Shown: piece by piece, positions 54,038-64,000 of the stretch | Numbering within the stretch: the stretch's first letter is position 1 | Layout of the letters: every line of letters starts with the position of its first letter | Assembly: GCF_024158035.1 (NCBI RefSeq) | Contig: NZ_JAMZEK010000002.1 | Location: 744,001 to 808,000 of the forward strand | Origin: Dyella lutea | GTDB lineage: Bacteria > Pseudomonadota > Gammaproteobacteria > Xanthomonadales > Rhodanobacteraceae | Length of the DNA: 64,000 nucleotides | Direction of reading: 5' to 3' | Position numbers and translations under genes: made by a program | Notes under the pieces: generated by a model | The model's database searches: none | What the model was told of the DNA's origin: nothing | Seen by the model: the letters and a program-made list of their open reading frames with translations, nothing else

Positions 54038-55345
54038 TCAGGGCCGGCGATAGACCACGCCGTCCTTCATCACGAAGACCGGATGCTGCAGCGCCTGGAT
54101 GTCATGGCTGGGGTCGCCGGCAAAGGCGGCCATGTCGGCGAACGCGCCCGGAGCGATCCGGCCGAACTGTCCATCGGCGCGCAGGATGTGCGCAGCGACA
54201 TTGGTGGCGGCGTGCAGTGCCTGCACCGGCGTCATGCCGTCGGCCACCATCATGGCCGGTTCGCGCCAGTTCTCGCCGTGCGCGAACACACCCACATCGC
54301 TGCCGTTGCCGATGGTGACGCCAACCTTCAGCGCGGTGCGGAAGGCGTGCTCGGCGAGTTTCATCGCCGGTGTCGGCTCGGACTTTCCGGGCACGTAGTG
54401 CTGGAAGTATTCCGAGGTGGCTTCCACTGCGGTGAGCGTGGGCTCATAGGCGATGCCTTTCTGCTTCATCAGGCGGAAGGTGGCCTCGTCGGTGCCGTAG
54501 CCGTGCTCGATGGTGTCCACGCCTGCCTCCACCGCGTTGCGCACGCCAGCCTCGCTGGCGGCATGCGCCGCGACGGGGCGGCCGATCTGGTGGGCGGCGT
54601 CGACGATCGCCTTGATCTCGGCGGGCGAAAGTGTCGGCATCGTCTCGCCGTGGTCGCCTACGCGGTAGTCGGCGTAGAGCTTGATCCAGTCCGCGCCCCG
54701 CGCGGCCTGCTCGCGCACGGCGGCGACGGCGGCATCCACGCCGGTCACCGGCTGCGCACCCTGCGGCAAATCGAGGTCGGGGCGGAAGCCGCGCGGCCCC
54801 GGCCCGTAGCTGGCGGTGGCCACGATCGCGCGGGTGGCGACGAACATGCGCGGCCCGGGGATCAGGCCGTTGTCGATGGCGCGCTTGATCGACACGTCGG
54901 CGAAGCCGGCGCCCTCGGTGCCGAGGTCGCGCAGCGCGGTGAAGCCGGCCAGCAGGGTGGCCTTGGCGTGGGCGGCCGCTTCCAGCGTGCGGTAGTCCTG
55001 CGGCTCGGTGAGCACCTGGTCGTTCCACAGCATCTCGTTGTACGGATGCAGGAACAGGTGCGAGTGCAGGTCGATCAGGCCGGGCGTGAGCGTGGTGCCG
55101 GGCAGGGCGATGCGCTCGGCATCGGCGGGCGCCTTGATGGATGCCGCTGGGCCGACAGCAGCGACCTTGCCCTCGTGCACCAGCACGACCCAGCCGGCGT
55201 GCGCGGCGTCGCCGTCGGCGGTCCACACGCGATCGGGCAAGAGCAGGCTGTCGCGGGTCGGCGCGTCCGTCGCCGTGGCGACCATCGGCGCCAGCGCCAG
55301 CAGCATGGCCAGGCCCAGCCGGCGTGAGGTGAGTCGTGCGCGCAT
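54038..55345 (-). CDS. Exported metal-dependent amidohydrolase
   Basis: 435 residues from the ATG at 55345, five bases after AGGGGAA; an ATG five codons upstream is an alternative. A signal peptide ends near ATATDAP. The TIM-barrel metal site is complete: LIDLHSHLF (H-x-H), the carbamylated-Lys candidate in DWIKLYADY, PVAAHAASE, IEHGYG and NGSDVGVF. This is the imidazolonepropionase/Xaa-Pro-dipeptidase-like branch of the amidohydrolases. Probably a periplasmic peptidase or amidase; substrate inferred only. Confidence 0.88.
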   Translation of the reverse strand: MRARLTSRRLGLAMLLALAPMVATATDAPTRDSLLLPDRVWTADGDAAHAGWVVLVHEGKVAAVGPAASIKAPADAERIALPGTTLTPGLIDLHSHLFLHPYNEMLWNDQVLTEPQDYRTLEAAAHAKATLLAGFTALRDLGTEGAGFADVSIKRAIDNGLIPGPRMFVATRAIVATASYGPGPRGFRPDLDLPQGAQPVTGVDAAVAAVREQAARGADWIKLYADYRVGDHGETMPTLSPAEIKAIVDAAHQIGRPVAAHAASEAGVRNAVEAGVDTIEHGYGTDEATFRLMKQKGIAYEPTLTAVEATSEYFQHYVPGKSEPTPAMKLAEHAFRTALKVGVTIGNGSDVGVFAHGENWREPAMMVADGMTPVQALHAATNVAAHILRADGQFGRIAPGAFADMAAFAGDPSHDIQALQHPVFVMKDGVVYRRP

Positions 55346-55449
55346 CGGGTTCCCCTGCATCGTGGTTCACGGCAGCGGGCACAGCGCGCGGATCGGCTGG
55401 CCGCAGGCGTTCGATTCTAGCGGCGCGGGTCGGCGTGTCGCGATGCGAC

Positions 55450-56361
55450 CTAGGTCGCCGTCCGTGCGCGCGTCACCCGGCTGGCGGTTTCCTTGTGCAG
55501 CTGCGCGGCGAGCCAGGCGCCGGTGGCGACCAGCAGGTCGAGGTCCACGCCGGTGTGCATGCCCATGCCGTGCAGCATGTACACCACGTCCTCGCTGGCG
55601 ACGTTGCCGGTGGCGCCTTTCGCATACGGACAGCCGCCGGTGCCGGAGACGGCGCTGTCGACCACGCGCACGCCTTCCTCCAGGCAGGCCAGGATGTTCG
55701 CCAGCGCCTGGCCGTAGGTGTCGTGGAAGTGCACCGCCAGCGCATCCATCGGCACTTCGGCGGCGACCGCACGCAGCATCGCGCGGGCCTTCGCTGGCGT
55801 GCCGACGCCGATGGTGTCGCCGAGCGATACCTCGTAGCAGCCGGCCGCGTGCAGCCGCTGTGCCACGCGCACCACGTCGGCCACCGGCACCTCGCCCTGG
55901 TACGGGCAGCCGAGCACGGTGGAGACGTAGCCGCGCACCTTCACGCCGTCGGCCTGAGCGCGCTCGAGCACCGGCAGAAAGCGTTCGATCGATTCGTCGA
56001 TCGAGGCGTTGATGTTCTTGCGGTTGAACGCCTCGCTGGCGGCGGAAAACACCGCCACCTCGGTGGCGCCCACGGCGCGTGCGCGCTCGTAGCCCTGCAG
56101 GTTCGGCACCAGCACCGGGTAGCTCACGCCCGGCACCTTGCGGATGCCGGTGAACACCTCGGCCGCATCGGCCAGCTGCGGCACCCACTTCGGGCTGACG
56201 AAACTGGTCGCCTCGATGGTGGTCAGGCCGGTGGAGGACAGCCGGTCGATCAGCGCGATCTTCACCTCGGCCGGCAGCAGGGTCTTCTCGTTCTGCAGGC
56301 CGTCGCGGGCGCCGACTTCGACGATGCGGACGTGGTTGGCGGCGGAGCTGGGAGTGTTCAT
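55450..56361 (-). CDS. mvaB: Hydroxymethylglutaryl-CoA lyase
   Basis: 303 residues. It opens VRIVEVGARDGLQNEK (metal-binding Asp and catalytic Arg of the DRE-TIM barrel), then F-V-S-P-K-W-V-P-Q and HFHDTYGQ with the metal-ligand HxH. The loop GTGGCPYAKGATGNVASED carries the catalytic Cys. The enzyme splits HMG-CoA to acetoacetate and acetyl-CoA, the last step of leucine degradation. The methylcrotonyl-CoA carboxylase-type and methylglutaconyl-CoA-hydratase-like genes are 1.5 and 3.7 kb away on the same strand. The frame upstream of the ATG at 56361 is non-coding. Confidence 0.93.
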   Translation of the reverse strand: MNTPSSAANHVRIVEVGARDGLQNEKTLLPAEVKIALIDRLSSTGLTTIEATSFVSPKWVPQLADAAEVFTGIRKVPGVSYPVLVPNLQGYERARAVGATEVAVFSAASEAFNRKNINASIDESIERFLPVLERAQADGVKVRGYVSTVLGCPYQGEVPVADVVRVAQRLHAAGCYEVSLGDTIGVGTPAKARAMLRAVAAEVPMDALAVHFHDTYGQALANILACLEEGVRVVDSAVSGTGGCPYAKGATGNVASEDVVYMLHGMGMHTGVDLDLLVATGAWLAAQLHKETASRVTRARTAT

Positions 56362-56630
56362 GACGGATGCGCTGACGGCCAAAGAGCCACAGGGTACCGC
56401 GCCCGGTGTCCGGCCCGCGCGTTGGGCGGACGTCCGGCGCGTTGTCCGCGGACGGGCAGGATCTTCGACGGGCGGGCAGGAAACCGTGCCGTGGTCCGGT
56501 CCGTGCGGCCGGGGCGGTGCTGGCACGGCGATTGCTGAGTGACCTGCATCGTCCTGGTCGCGGTCAGCCGCCTCGCCGGGTCCCTTGCGCCGGCAGTGTG
56601 CTGGCGTCCATCCGTTGCAGGAGAGCTTCG

Positions 56631-57812
56631 TTGAAACCGATCCATTCCGTCCTTGCCGCCGTGCTGACCTTCATCGGCTGTTCCGGTCACAGCCTTGCGT
56701 CCTCCGCGGATACGCCCAGCGCCGCTGCCTCGCCGACAGCCGCGGCGTCGACCTGCACCATGCCCCGCGCCCGCGTGGCCGCGATCCTCGACAGCAACCG
56801 CGCGATCCTCTCGCCGCAGGGCGTGGACGAAAAGGTAAAGCTGCACATCGATGGCATCGACCAGTGGATCTCGATCCGCGGCAAGGACCGCCGCAACCCG
56901 GTGCTGCTGTTCCTGCACGGCGGCCCGGCTTCTCCGGCCATGCCCGAGTCGTACACCTTCCAGACGCCATGGGAGGACTACTTCACCGTGGTGCAGTGGG
57001 ACCAGCGCGGCGCCGGCAAGACCTACGAAGCCAACACCGAACAGGCGATGGCGCCGGGCATGAGCGTGCAGGGCATGACCGACGACGCGGCCCAGGTGGT
57101 GCAGTACCTGCGCCAGCGCTTCGGCAAGCGGAAGATCTTCCTGCTAGGCCACTCCTGGGGTTCGGTGCTCGGCGTCGAGCTGGCGCAGCGGCATCCGGAC
57201 TGGTTCTACGCCTATATTTCGGTGGGGCAGGTCGTGAACGGCCGCGCCAACGAAGCCGAGGGTTATGCGTTCGCATTGCGCGAGGCGATCGCCCACCACA
57301 ACCAGGAAGCGGTGAAGGAGCTGAGATCGATCGCGCCGTATCCCGGCAAGGCGCTCACCATCGACCGCGTTGGTGTCCGCAGCAAGTGGGAGATGTATTA
57401 CGGCGGCCTGGCCTGGGGGCGCAGCAACTACCAGTTCGACGTGGATGCCGAAGAGCTCTCGCCCGACTACAGCCGGCAGGATCTCGACGCCATCGATAAG
57501 GGCAGCCTGTTTTCCCTGAACCATCTGCTTAAGCCGCTGCTGGACGTCGACTTCGACCACGTCACGCACTTCGGTTGCCCAGTGCTGGTGTTTGTCGGCG
57601 CGCACGACTACACCACGCCACACCAGCTCGCCGAAACCTGGTTCGGGCACATCCGGGCACCGTCCAAGCGGCTGGTGGTGTTCGCCGACTCGGCGCACAT
57701 GATGATGCAGGAGCAGCCTGGGCGGTTCCTGATGCACCTGGTCGACGATGCGCTGCCGCTGGCGCGCGCGGCCGGCGATGCGGCACCGGCGGAAGTCGAG
57801 CGGGCCCGTTGA
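56631..57812 (+). CDS. Exported alpha/beta hydrolase, proline iminopeptidase-like
   Basis: 393 residues from a TTG at 56631, chosen because CAGGAGAG lies eight bases upstream and because it begins a signal sequence (KPIHSVLAAVLTFIGC) with a lipobox-like end. LFLHGGPASP near 103 is the HGGP oxyanion motif of prolyl aminopeptidases, QWDQRGAGKT follows, GHSWGSVLG holds the nucleophile Ser, and GAHDYTTP and DSAHMMM supply Asp and His. Likely an envelope-located peptidase or esterase. It splits the leucine-degradation genes on the opposite strand. Confidence 0.85.
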   Translation: MKPIHSVLAAVLTFIGCSGHSLASSADTPSAAASPTAAASTCTMPRARVAAILDSNRAILSPQGVDEKVKLHIDGIDQWISIRGKDRRNPVLLFLHGGPASPAMPESYTFQTPWEDYFTVVQWDQRGAGKTYEANTEQAMAPGMSVQGMTDDAAQVVQYLRQRFGKRKIFLLGHSWGSVLGVELAQRHPDWFYAYISVGQVVNGRANEAEGYAFALREAIAHHNQEAVKELRSIAPYPGKALTIDRVGVRSKWEMYYGGLAWGRSNYQFDVDAEELSPDYSRQDLDAIDKGSLFSLNHLLKPLLDVDFDHVTHFGCPVLVFVGAHDYTTPHQLAETWFGHIRAPSKRLVVFADSAHMMMQEQPGRFLMHLVDDALPLARAAGDAAPAEVERAR

Positions 57813-57815
57813 TCC

Positions 57816-57842
57816 GCAAGCGGCGGCATCGCCGCCGCTTGC
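57816..57842. terminator. Bidirectional terminator-type hairpin
   Basis: GCAAGCGGCGGC (57816-57827) pairs perfectly with GCCGCCGCTTGC (57831-57842) over a 3-base loop, filling the gap between the convergent hydrolase and biotin-carboxylase genes. The strong 12-bp stem can serve both strands although no long T-run follows. Confidence 0.75.
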
Positions 57843-57847
57843 GCCCC

Positions 57848-59845
<1,998 letters not shown>

Positions 59846-59978
59846 GCGAAGTCCCTGAATGGCGTGCGCCGTGATGCAAAGCCCGAAACGGTAGCAGAAG
59901 GGCGGTTTCCAGCCGATGCGCAGCGCAGCAAGGCGGGCGTCGTGGAGATGGACCGGGTGTTGTTGTGGGGCGAGGGTG

Positions 59979-60039
59979 GTCGCGCACAGGGTGCGCTCCT
60001 ACAGGGCTTCGTCTCGTAGGAGCTCACCCTGTGAGCGAC
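59979..60039. repeat. Inverted pair of GTAG-type REP elements
   Basis: GTAGGAGCTCACCCTGTGAG (60016 on, to 60039) and an inverted copy at 59979-60002 differ at two positions in 24 and are separated by 13 bases. Each copy has the 5' GTAG foot and a small hairpin (GCTCAC/GTGAGC in one, GCGCAC/GTGCGC in the other), the form recognised by REP-associated tyrosine transposases. It lies in the 260-base gap between the enoyl-CoA-hydratase and carboxylase genes. No transposase gene is in the window. Confidence 0.88.
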
Positions 60040-60105
60040 AGGTGTAGCTTCAGGGCGAGGGCTGGCCGCACCCAGCTTGCCCTTCTGTCAACGCAGAGCG
60101 GATGA

Positions 60106-60894
60106 CTACACCACCCAAGCCGCCGCACGCTTGCCCAGAAACGCGCCCAGCCCCTCCTGCCCCTCGGCCGACACGCGCAGCCGCGCAATCAGCGCCGCGT
60201 TCTCCTCGTCGATCCGCTCGGCGGCGGCCTCATCCAGCCCGGCCATGCCCAGTGCCAGCGTCTTGGCCTCCGCCTGCGCCACCGGCCCGGCCTTGCCGAG
60301 AAAGCCGAGCACGCGCTGCACCGCCTCGTCCAACTGCTCGCGCGGCACCGCCTCGTGCAGCAGGCCGATGCGCGCCGCCGCGGCCGCGTCGAAGAATTCG
60401 CCGGTAAGGAACAGCCGGCGTGCCTGGCGCACGCCGATGGCAGCGATCACGTAGGGCGAGATCACCGCCGGCACCAGGCCGAGCTTGACCTCGGTGAGGC
60501 CGAACTTCGCGCCCTCCACGCCGATGGCGATGTCGCAGCAGGCGATCAGCCCCACGCCGCCGCCGAACGCGGCGCCGTTGACGCGGGCGATGGTCGGCTT
60601 GGGGCAGAACTGCAGGCGGCGCATCAGCCGCGCCAGGCGCGACGAATCGTCGCGGTTCTCCTGTTCGCTGGCCTGGGCCATGCCGCGCATCCAGTTCAGA
60701 TCGGCACCAGCCGAGAAGCTCTCGCCTTCGCCGGTCAGCACCACCGCGCGCACGCTTTCGTCGCGGCCGGCATCGTCGATGGCGGCCGTCAGTTCGGCGA
60801 TCAGCGCGTCATCGAAGGCGTTGTGCACCTCCGGGCGGTTCAGGGCGATGCGGCGCACGCGGTCCTGGTCGGCGATCGAGAGGCGGCTCGTCAT
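60106..60894 (-). CDS. liuC: Enoyl-CoA hydratase/isomerase family, probably methylglutaconyl-CoA hydratase
   Basis: 262 residues from the ATG at 60894; a much longer open frame upstream is only antisense to feoB. Crotonase fold with I-A-L-N-R-P-E-V-H-N-A-F-D, FSAGADLNWM near 62 (first oxyanion strand), and NGAAFGGGVGLIACCDI near 105-122 with the second oxyanion Gly pair. The F-S-A-G-A-D-L-N-W-M wording is typical of methylglutaconyl-CoA hydratases. It hydrates 3-methylglutaconyl-CoA to HMG-CoA, linking the carboxylase and lyase encoded nearby. Confidence 0.87.
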   Translation of the reverse strand: MTSRLSIADQDRVRRIALNRPEVHNAFDDALIAELTAAIDDAGRDESVRAVVLTGEGESFSAGADLNWMRGMAQASEQENRDDSSRLARLMRRLQFCPKPTIARVNGAAFGGGVGLIACCDIAIGVEGAKFGLTEVKLGLVPAVISPYVIAAIGVRQARRLFLTGEFFDAAAAARIGLLHEAVPREQLDEAVQRVLGFLGKAGPVAQAEAKTLALGMAGLDEAAAERIDEENAALIARLRVSAEGQEGLGAFLGKRAAAWVV

Positions 60895-60950
60895 GGCGGG
60901 ATCCCTTGGTAAACCGGGGATGATAAACGCCGGCAAACCCGGCGGTCGTC

Positions 60951-61000
60951 TTGAATGCGGGCAGCAAGGGAACGATATACAATGCGAACCATTCCCATTT
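60951..61000 (+). promoter_or_regulatory. feo promoter with overlapping Fur box
   Basis: AATGCGAACCATTCCCATT (60981-60999) is an inverted repeat (AATGCGAA against TTCCCATT, 7 of 8 pairs) that resembles the 19-bp Fur box. A candidate -10 TATACA (60976-60981) abuts it, with a weak -35 TTGAAT at 60951-60956. Iron-loaded Fur bound here would block transcription of feoAB, which starts a few bases downstream. Confidence 0.7.
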
Positions 61001-61012
61001 AGGTCTTTACCT

Positions 61013-61254
61013 GTGCGCCTGTCCGATCTGCCCAAGGGTTCGCCTGCCGTGGTGGACCGCGTGGACGATGCCCACGCCGACGATGTCATCGCGCAGCGCC
61101 TGCGCGACCTCGGTTTCGTGGCGGGCGAGCCCGTGCGCCTGGTGGCCTGTGGACCGATGGGGGCCGACCCGCTGCTGATCCAGATCGGCTCGACCCGCTT
61201 CGCCCTGCGGCGCAGCGAGGCGGCACGGGTCACGGTGTGCATGCAGGAGGCGGC

Positions 61255-61258
<4 letters not shown>
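61013..61258 (+). CDS. feoA: Ferrous iron transport protein FeoA
   Basis: 81 residues from the GTG at 61013. An SH3-like small domain: L-S-D-L-P-K-G at the start, R-L-R-D-L-G-F-V-A-G-E-P-V in the middle, and P-L-L-I-Q-I-G-x-x-R-F-A-L-R-R-x-E-A near the end, the FeoA signature. It is a cytoplasmic partner that modulates FeoB. Its stop overlaps the feoB start (GTGA). Confidence 0.93.
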
Positions 61259-63095
<1,837 letters not shown>

Positions 63096-63099
<4 letters not shown>

Positions 63100-63410
63100 G
63101 CACCGGCCTGCTCGTGCAGTACGTGGTGATCGGCGTCATCGTGCTGGTCAGCGTGCTGGTGGTGCTGCGCAAGCTGGCGCCGAAACTCACCGCACGCTGG
63201 CTGGCGGCTGTCGCCCTGCGGCTGGATAGTCCGGATGCGCCGGCCTGGAAGCGTGCACTTGCGCATCGCCTGCAACCGAAGCAGACCACCGGCAATTGCA
63301 GCGACGGCTGCGATACCTGTGGTGCCTGTGGCCCGAAGCCGCCCGCTGCCGCGCATCCGCCGGCGGCGGACGGCTCCAAGCCGCTGCATTTCCGTCCGCG
63401 CGGCAAATAA
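63096..63410 (+). CDS. Small FeoB-associated Cys-rich membrane protein
   Basis: 104 residues, start overlapping the feoB stop. One N-terminal membrane helix (about 5-27) is followed by a basic helix and a Cys cluster CSDGCDTCGACG at about 70-81, then a Pro-rich tail. The position fits FeoC or FeoB-associated Cys-rich proteins; the order is like what I know as DUF6587. The Cys cluster may bind iron or an Fe-S cluster and tune FeoB. The family name is tentative. Confidence 0.8.
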
Positions 63411-63422
63411 GCGCGTTCCGGA

Positions 63423-64000
63423 TCAGGCCAGCGCGCGCTGGCGTCGGGGCAGGCGGCGCCATGCGTCGATCGCCCACGCCAGCAGGGCCGCGCCGGCCAG
63501 GCTGTTGCCCATGATCACCGGTACCTGCACCGCGCTGGCGACGAGGCTGGCGACGGGATAGATCAGGAAGATGCCCAGCCGCAGCCACGGTCGCAGCGAA
63601 GTCGCCACCTGCCGGCCGTGCAGCACGCGGGCCAGGGCCAGCCACAGCGCCGGTACGGTCAGCAGCCATCCTGCCATGGGCGAATCGCTGGCATCGACGA
63701 CGAGCAGTGCACTGCCTGCCAGCACCGGTACCAGGGTCAGGTGAAGCCAGCCGACCATGCCCCGGAGTGGAACGAAGCCGCGTTGCCAAAGGGTGAGCTG
63801 CGACCAGGCGATGACTCCCAGCACGACGGTGCTTATGCTGCCGGCGATCGCCACCATGGCGCCGACAGACGCCCAGTCGAATCGGCCCGCATCGACCATG
63901 TCCATGGCACCCAGACCCACGCCTAGCAGAAGGCCCAGCAAAAGCGCGCCAGCGATTCGCGCGCCAATGATGGCTGCGCCGATGCGGGTGAATGGGCCGC
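63423..64000 (-). CDS. Multi-spanning membrane protein, 5' end beyond the window
   Basis: The frame is open from the stop at 63423 to the right edge. A TTG at 63941 is not needed as a start, because the residues before it (GPFTRIGAAIIGARIAGALL) also look like a membrane protein, so the true start is probably outside. At least 192 residues with about five hydrophobic helices and a basic C-terminus (RRLPRRQR). No family recognised. It converges with the feo operon at a distance of 12 bases. Confidence 0.65.
   Translation of the reverse strand, partial: GPFTRIGAAIIGARIAGALLLGLLLGVGLGAMDMVDAGRFDWASVGAMVAIAGSISTVVLGVIAWSQLTLWQRGFVPLRGMVGWLHLTLVPVLAGSALLVVDASDSPMAGWLLTVPALWLALARVLHGRQVATSLRPWLRLGIFLIYPVASLVASAVQVPVIMGNSLAGAALLAWAIDAWRRLPRRQRALA

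Overview
The window is GC-rich, gene-dense chromosomal DNA of a gammaproteobacterium. The gene content (type VI secretion with Fha/PpkA/PppA/TagF control, an EfpL-type elongation factor paralogue, GTAG-type REP elements, leucine-degradation genes, FeoAB) suggests Lysobacterales/Xanthomonadales, probably the Rhodanobacteraceae (Rhodanobacter/Dyella/Frateuria-like). That assignment is an inference from style and gene content; no rRNA or tRNA gene is present to anchor it.

Positions 1-33.3 kb, all on the plus strand, hold a large type VI secretion (T6SS) locus. It enters in the last codons of tagJ (impE) and continues with baseplate genes tssE, tssF, tssG and the sheath-recycling ATPase tssH (clpV). 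tssB, tssC and hcp are not in the window and probably lie just to the left. From 6.6 to 12.1 kb is a cargo island: an aspzincin (M35) metallopeptidase, a PI-PLC-like phosphodiesterase, a small Cys/His protein that looks like a CheD/CNF-type deamidase, a DUF6795-like exported protein, a class 3 lipase with a hydrophobic tail, and a PAAR spike tip. A TPR-methyltransferase, vgrG and a DUF6931-like gene follow. Then come the Fha protein tagH, tssK, tssL (with an OmpA-like domain), tssM, and a regulatory block of tagF (fused to a degenerate PP2C-like domain), pppA, two paralogous Ser/Thr kinases (the second with an FGE/sulfatase-modifying-factor-like tail), a glycine-zipper lipoprotein and a small tail-anchored protein. 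Many junctions are ATGA/GTGA overlaps. No tssJ was recognised. A D-x-T-x-V-x-P motif is shared by TssL and both kinase linkers and may be the phospho-threonine code read by the Fha protein.

Positions 33.5-46.3 kb hold a two-partner secretion operon (FhaC/ShlB-type transporter, a 3,102-residue haemagglutinin-like exoprotein with several repeat families, and a small exported protein). It sits inside the T6SS locus, because tssA follows on the opposite strand at 46.3-47.3 kb.

Positions 47.4-60.9 kb are housekeeping and accessory metabolism, mostly on the minus strand: FUSC-family transporter, EfpL, an SDR dehydrogenase, three GNAT acetyltransferases, a YdeI-like protein, a Nudix hydrolase, an exported amidohydrolase, HMG-CoA lyase, an exported alpha/beta hydrolase, an MCC-type biotin carboxylase and a methylglutaconyl-CoA-hydratase-like enzyme (a dispersed leucine catabolic set). 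Two different REP-type inverted-repeat pairs lie between these genes. Positions 61.0-63.4 kb hold feoA-feoB plus a small Cys-rich membrane protein under a probable Fur box, and the window ends inside a minus-strand membrane protein gene.
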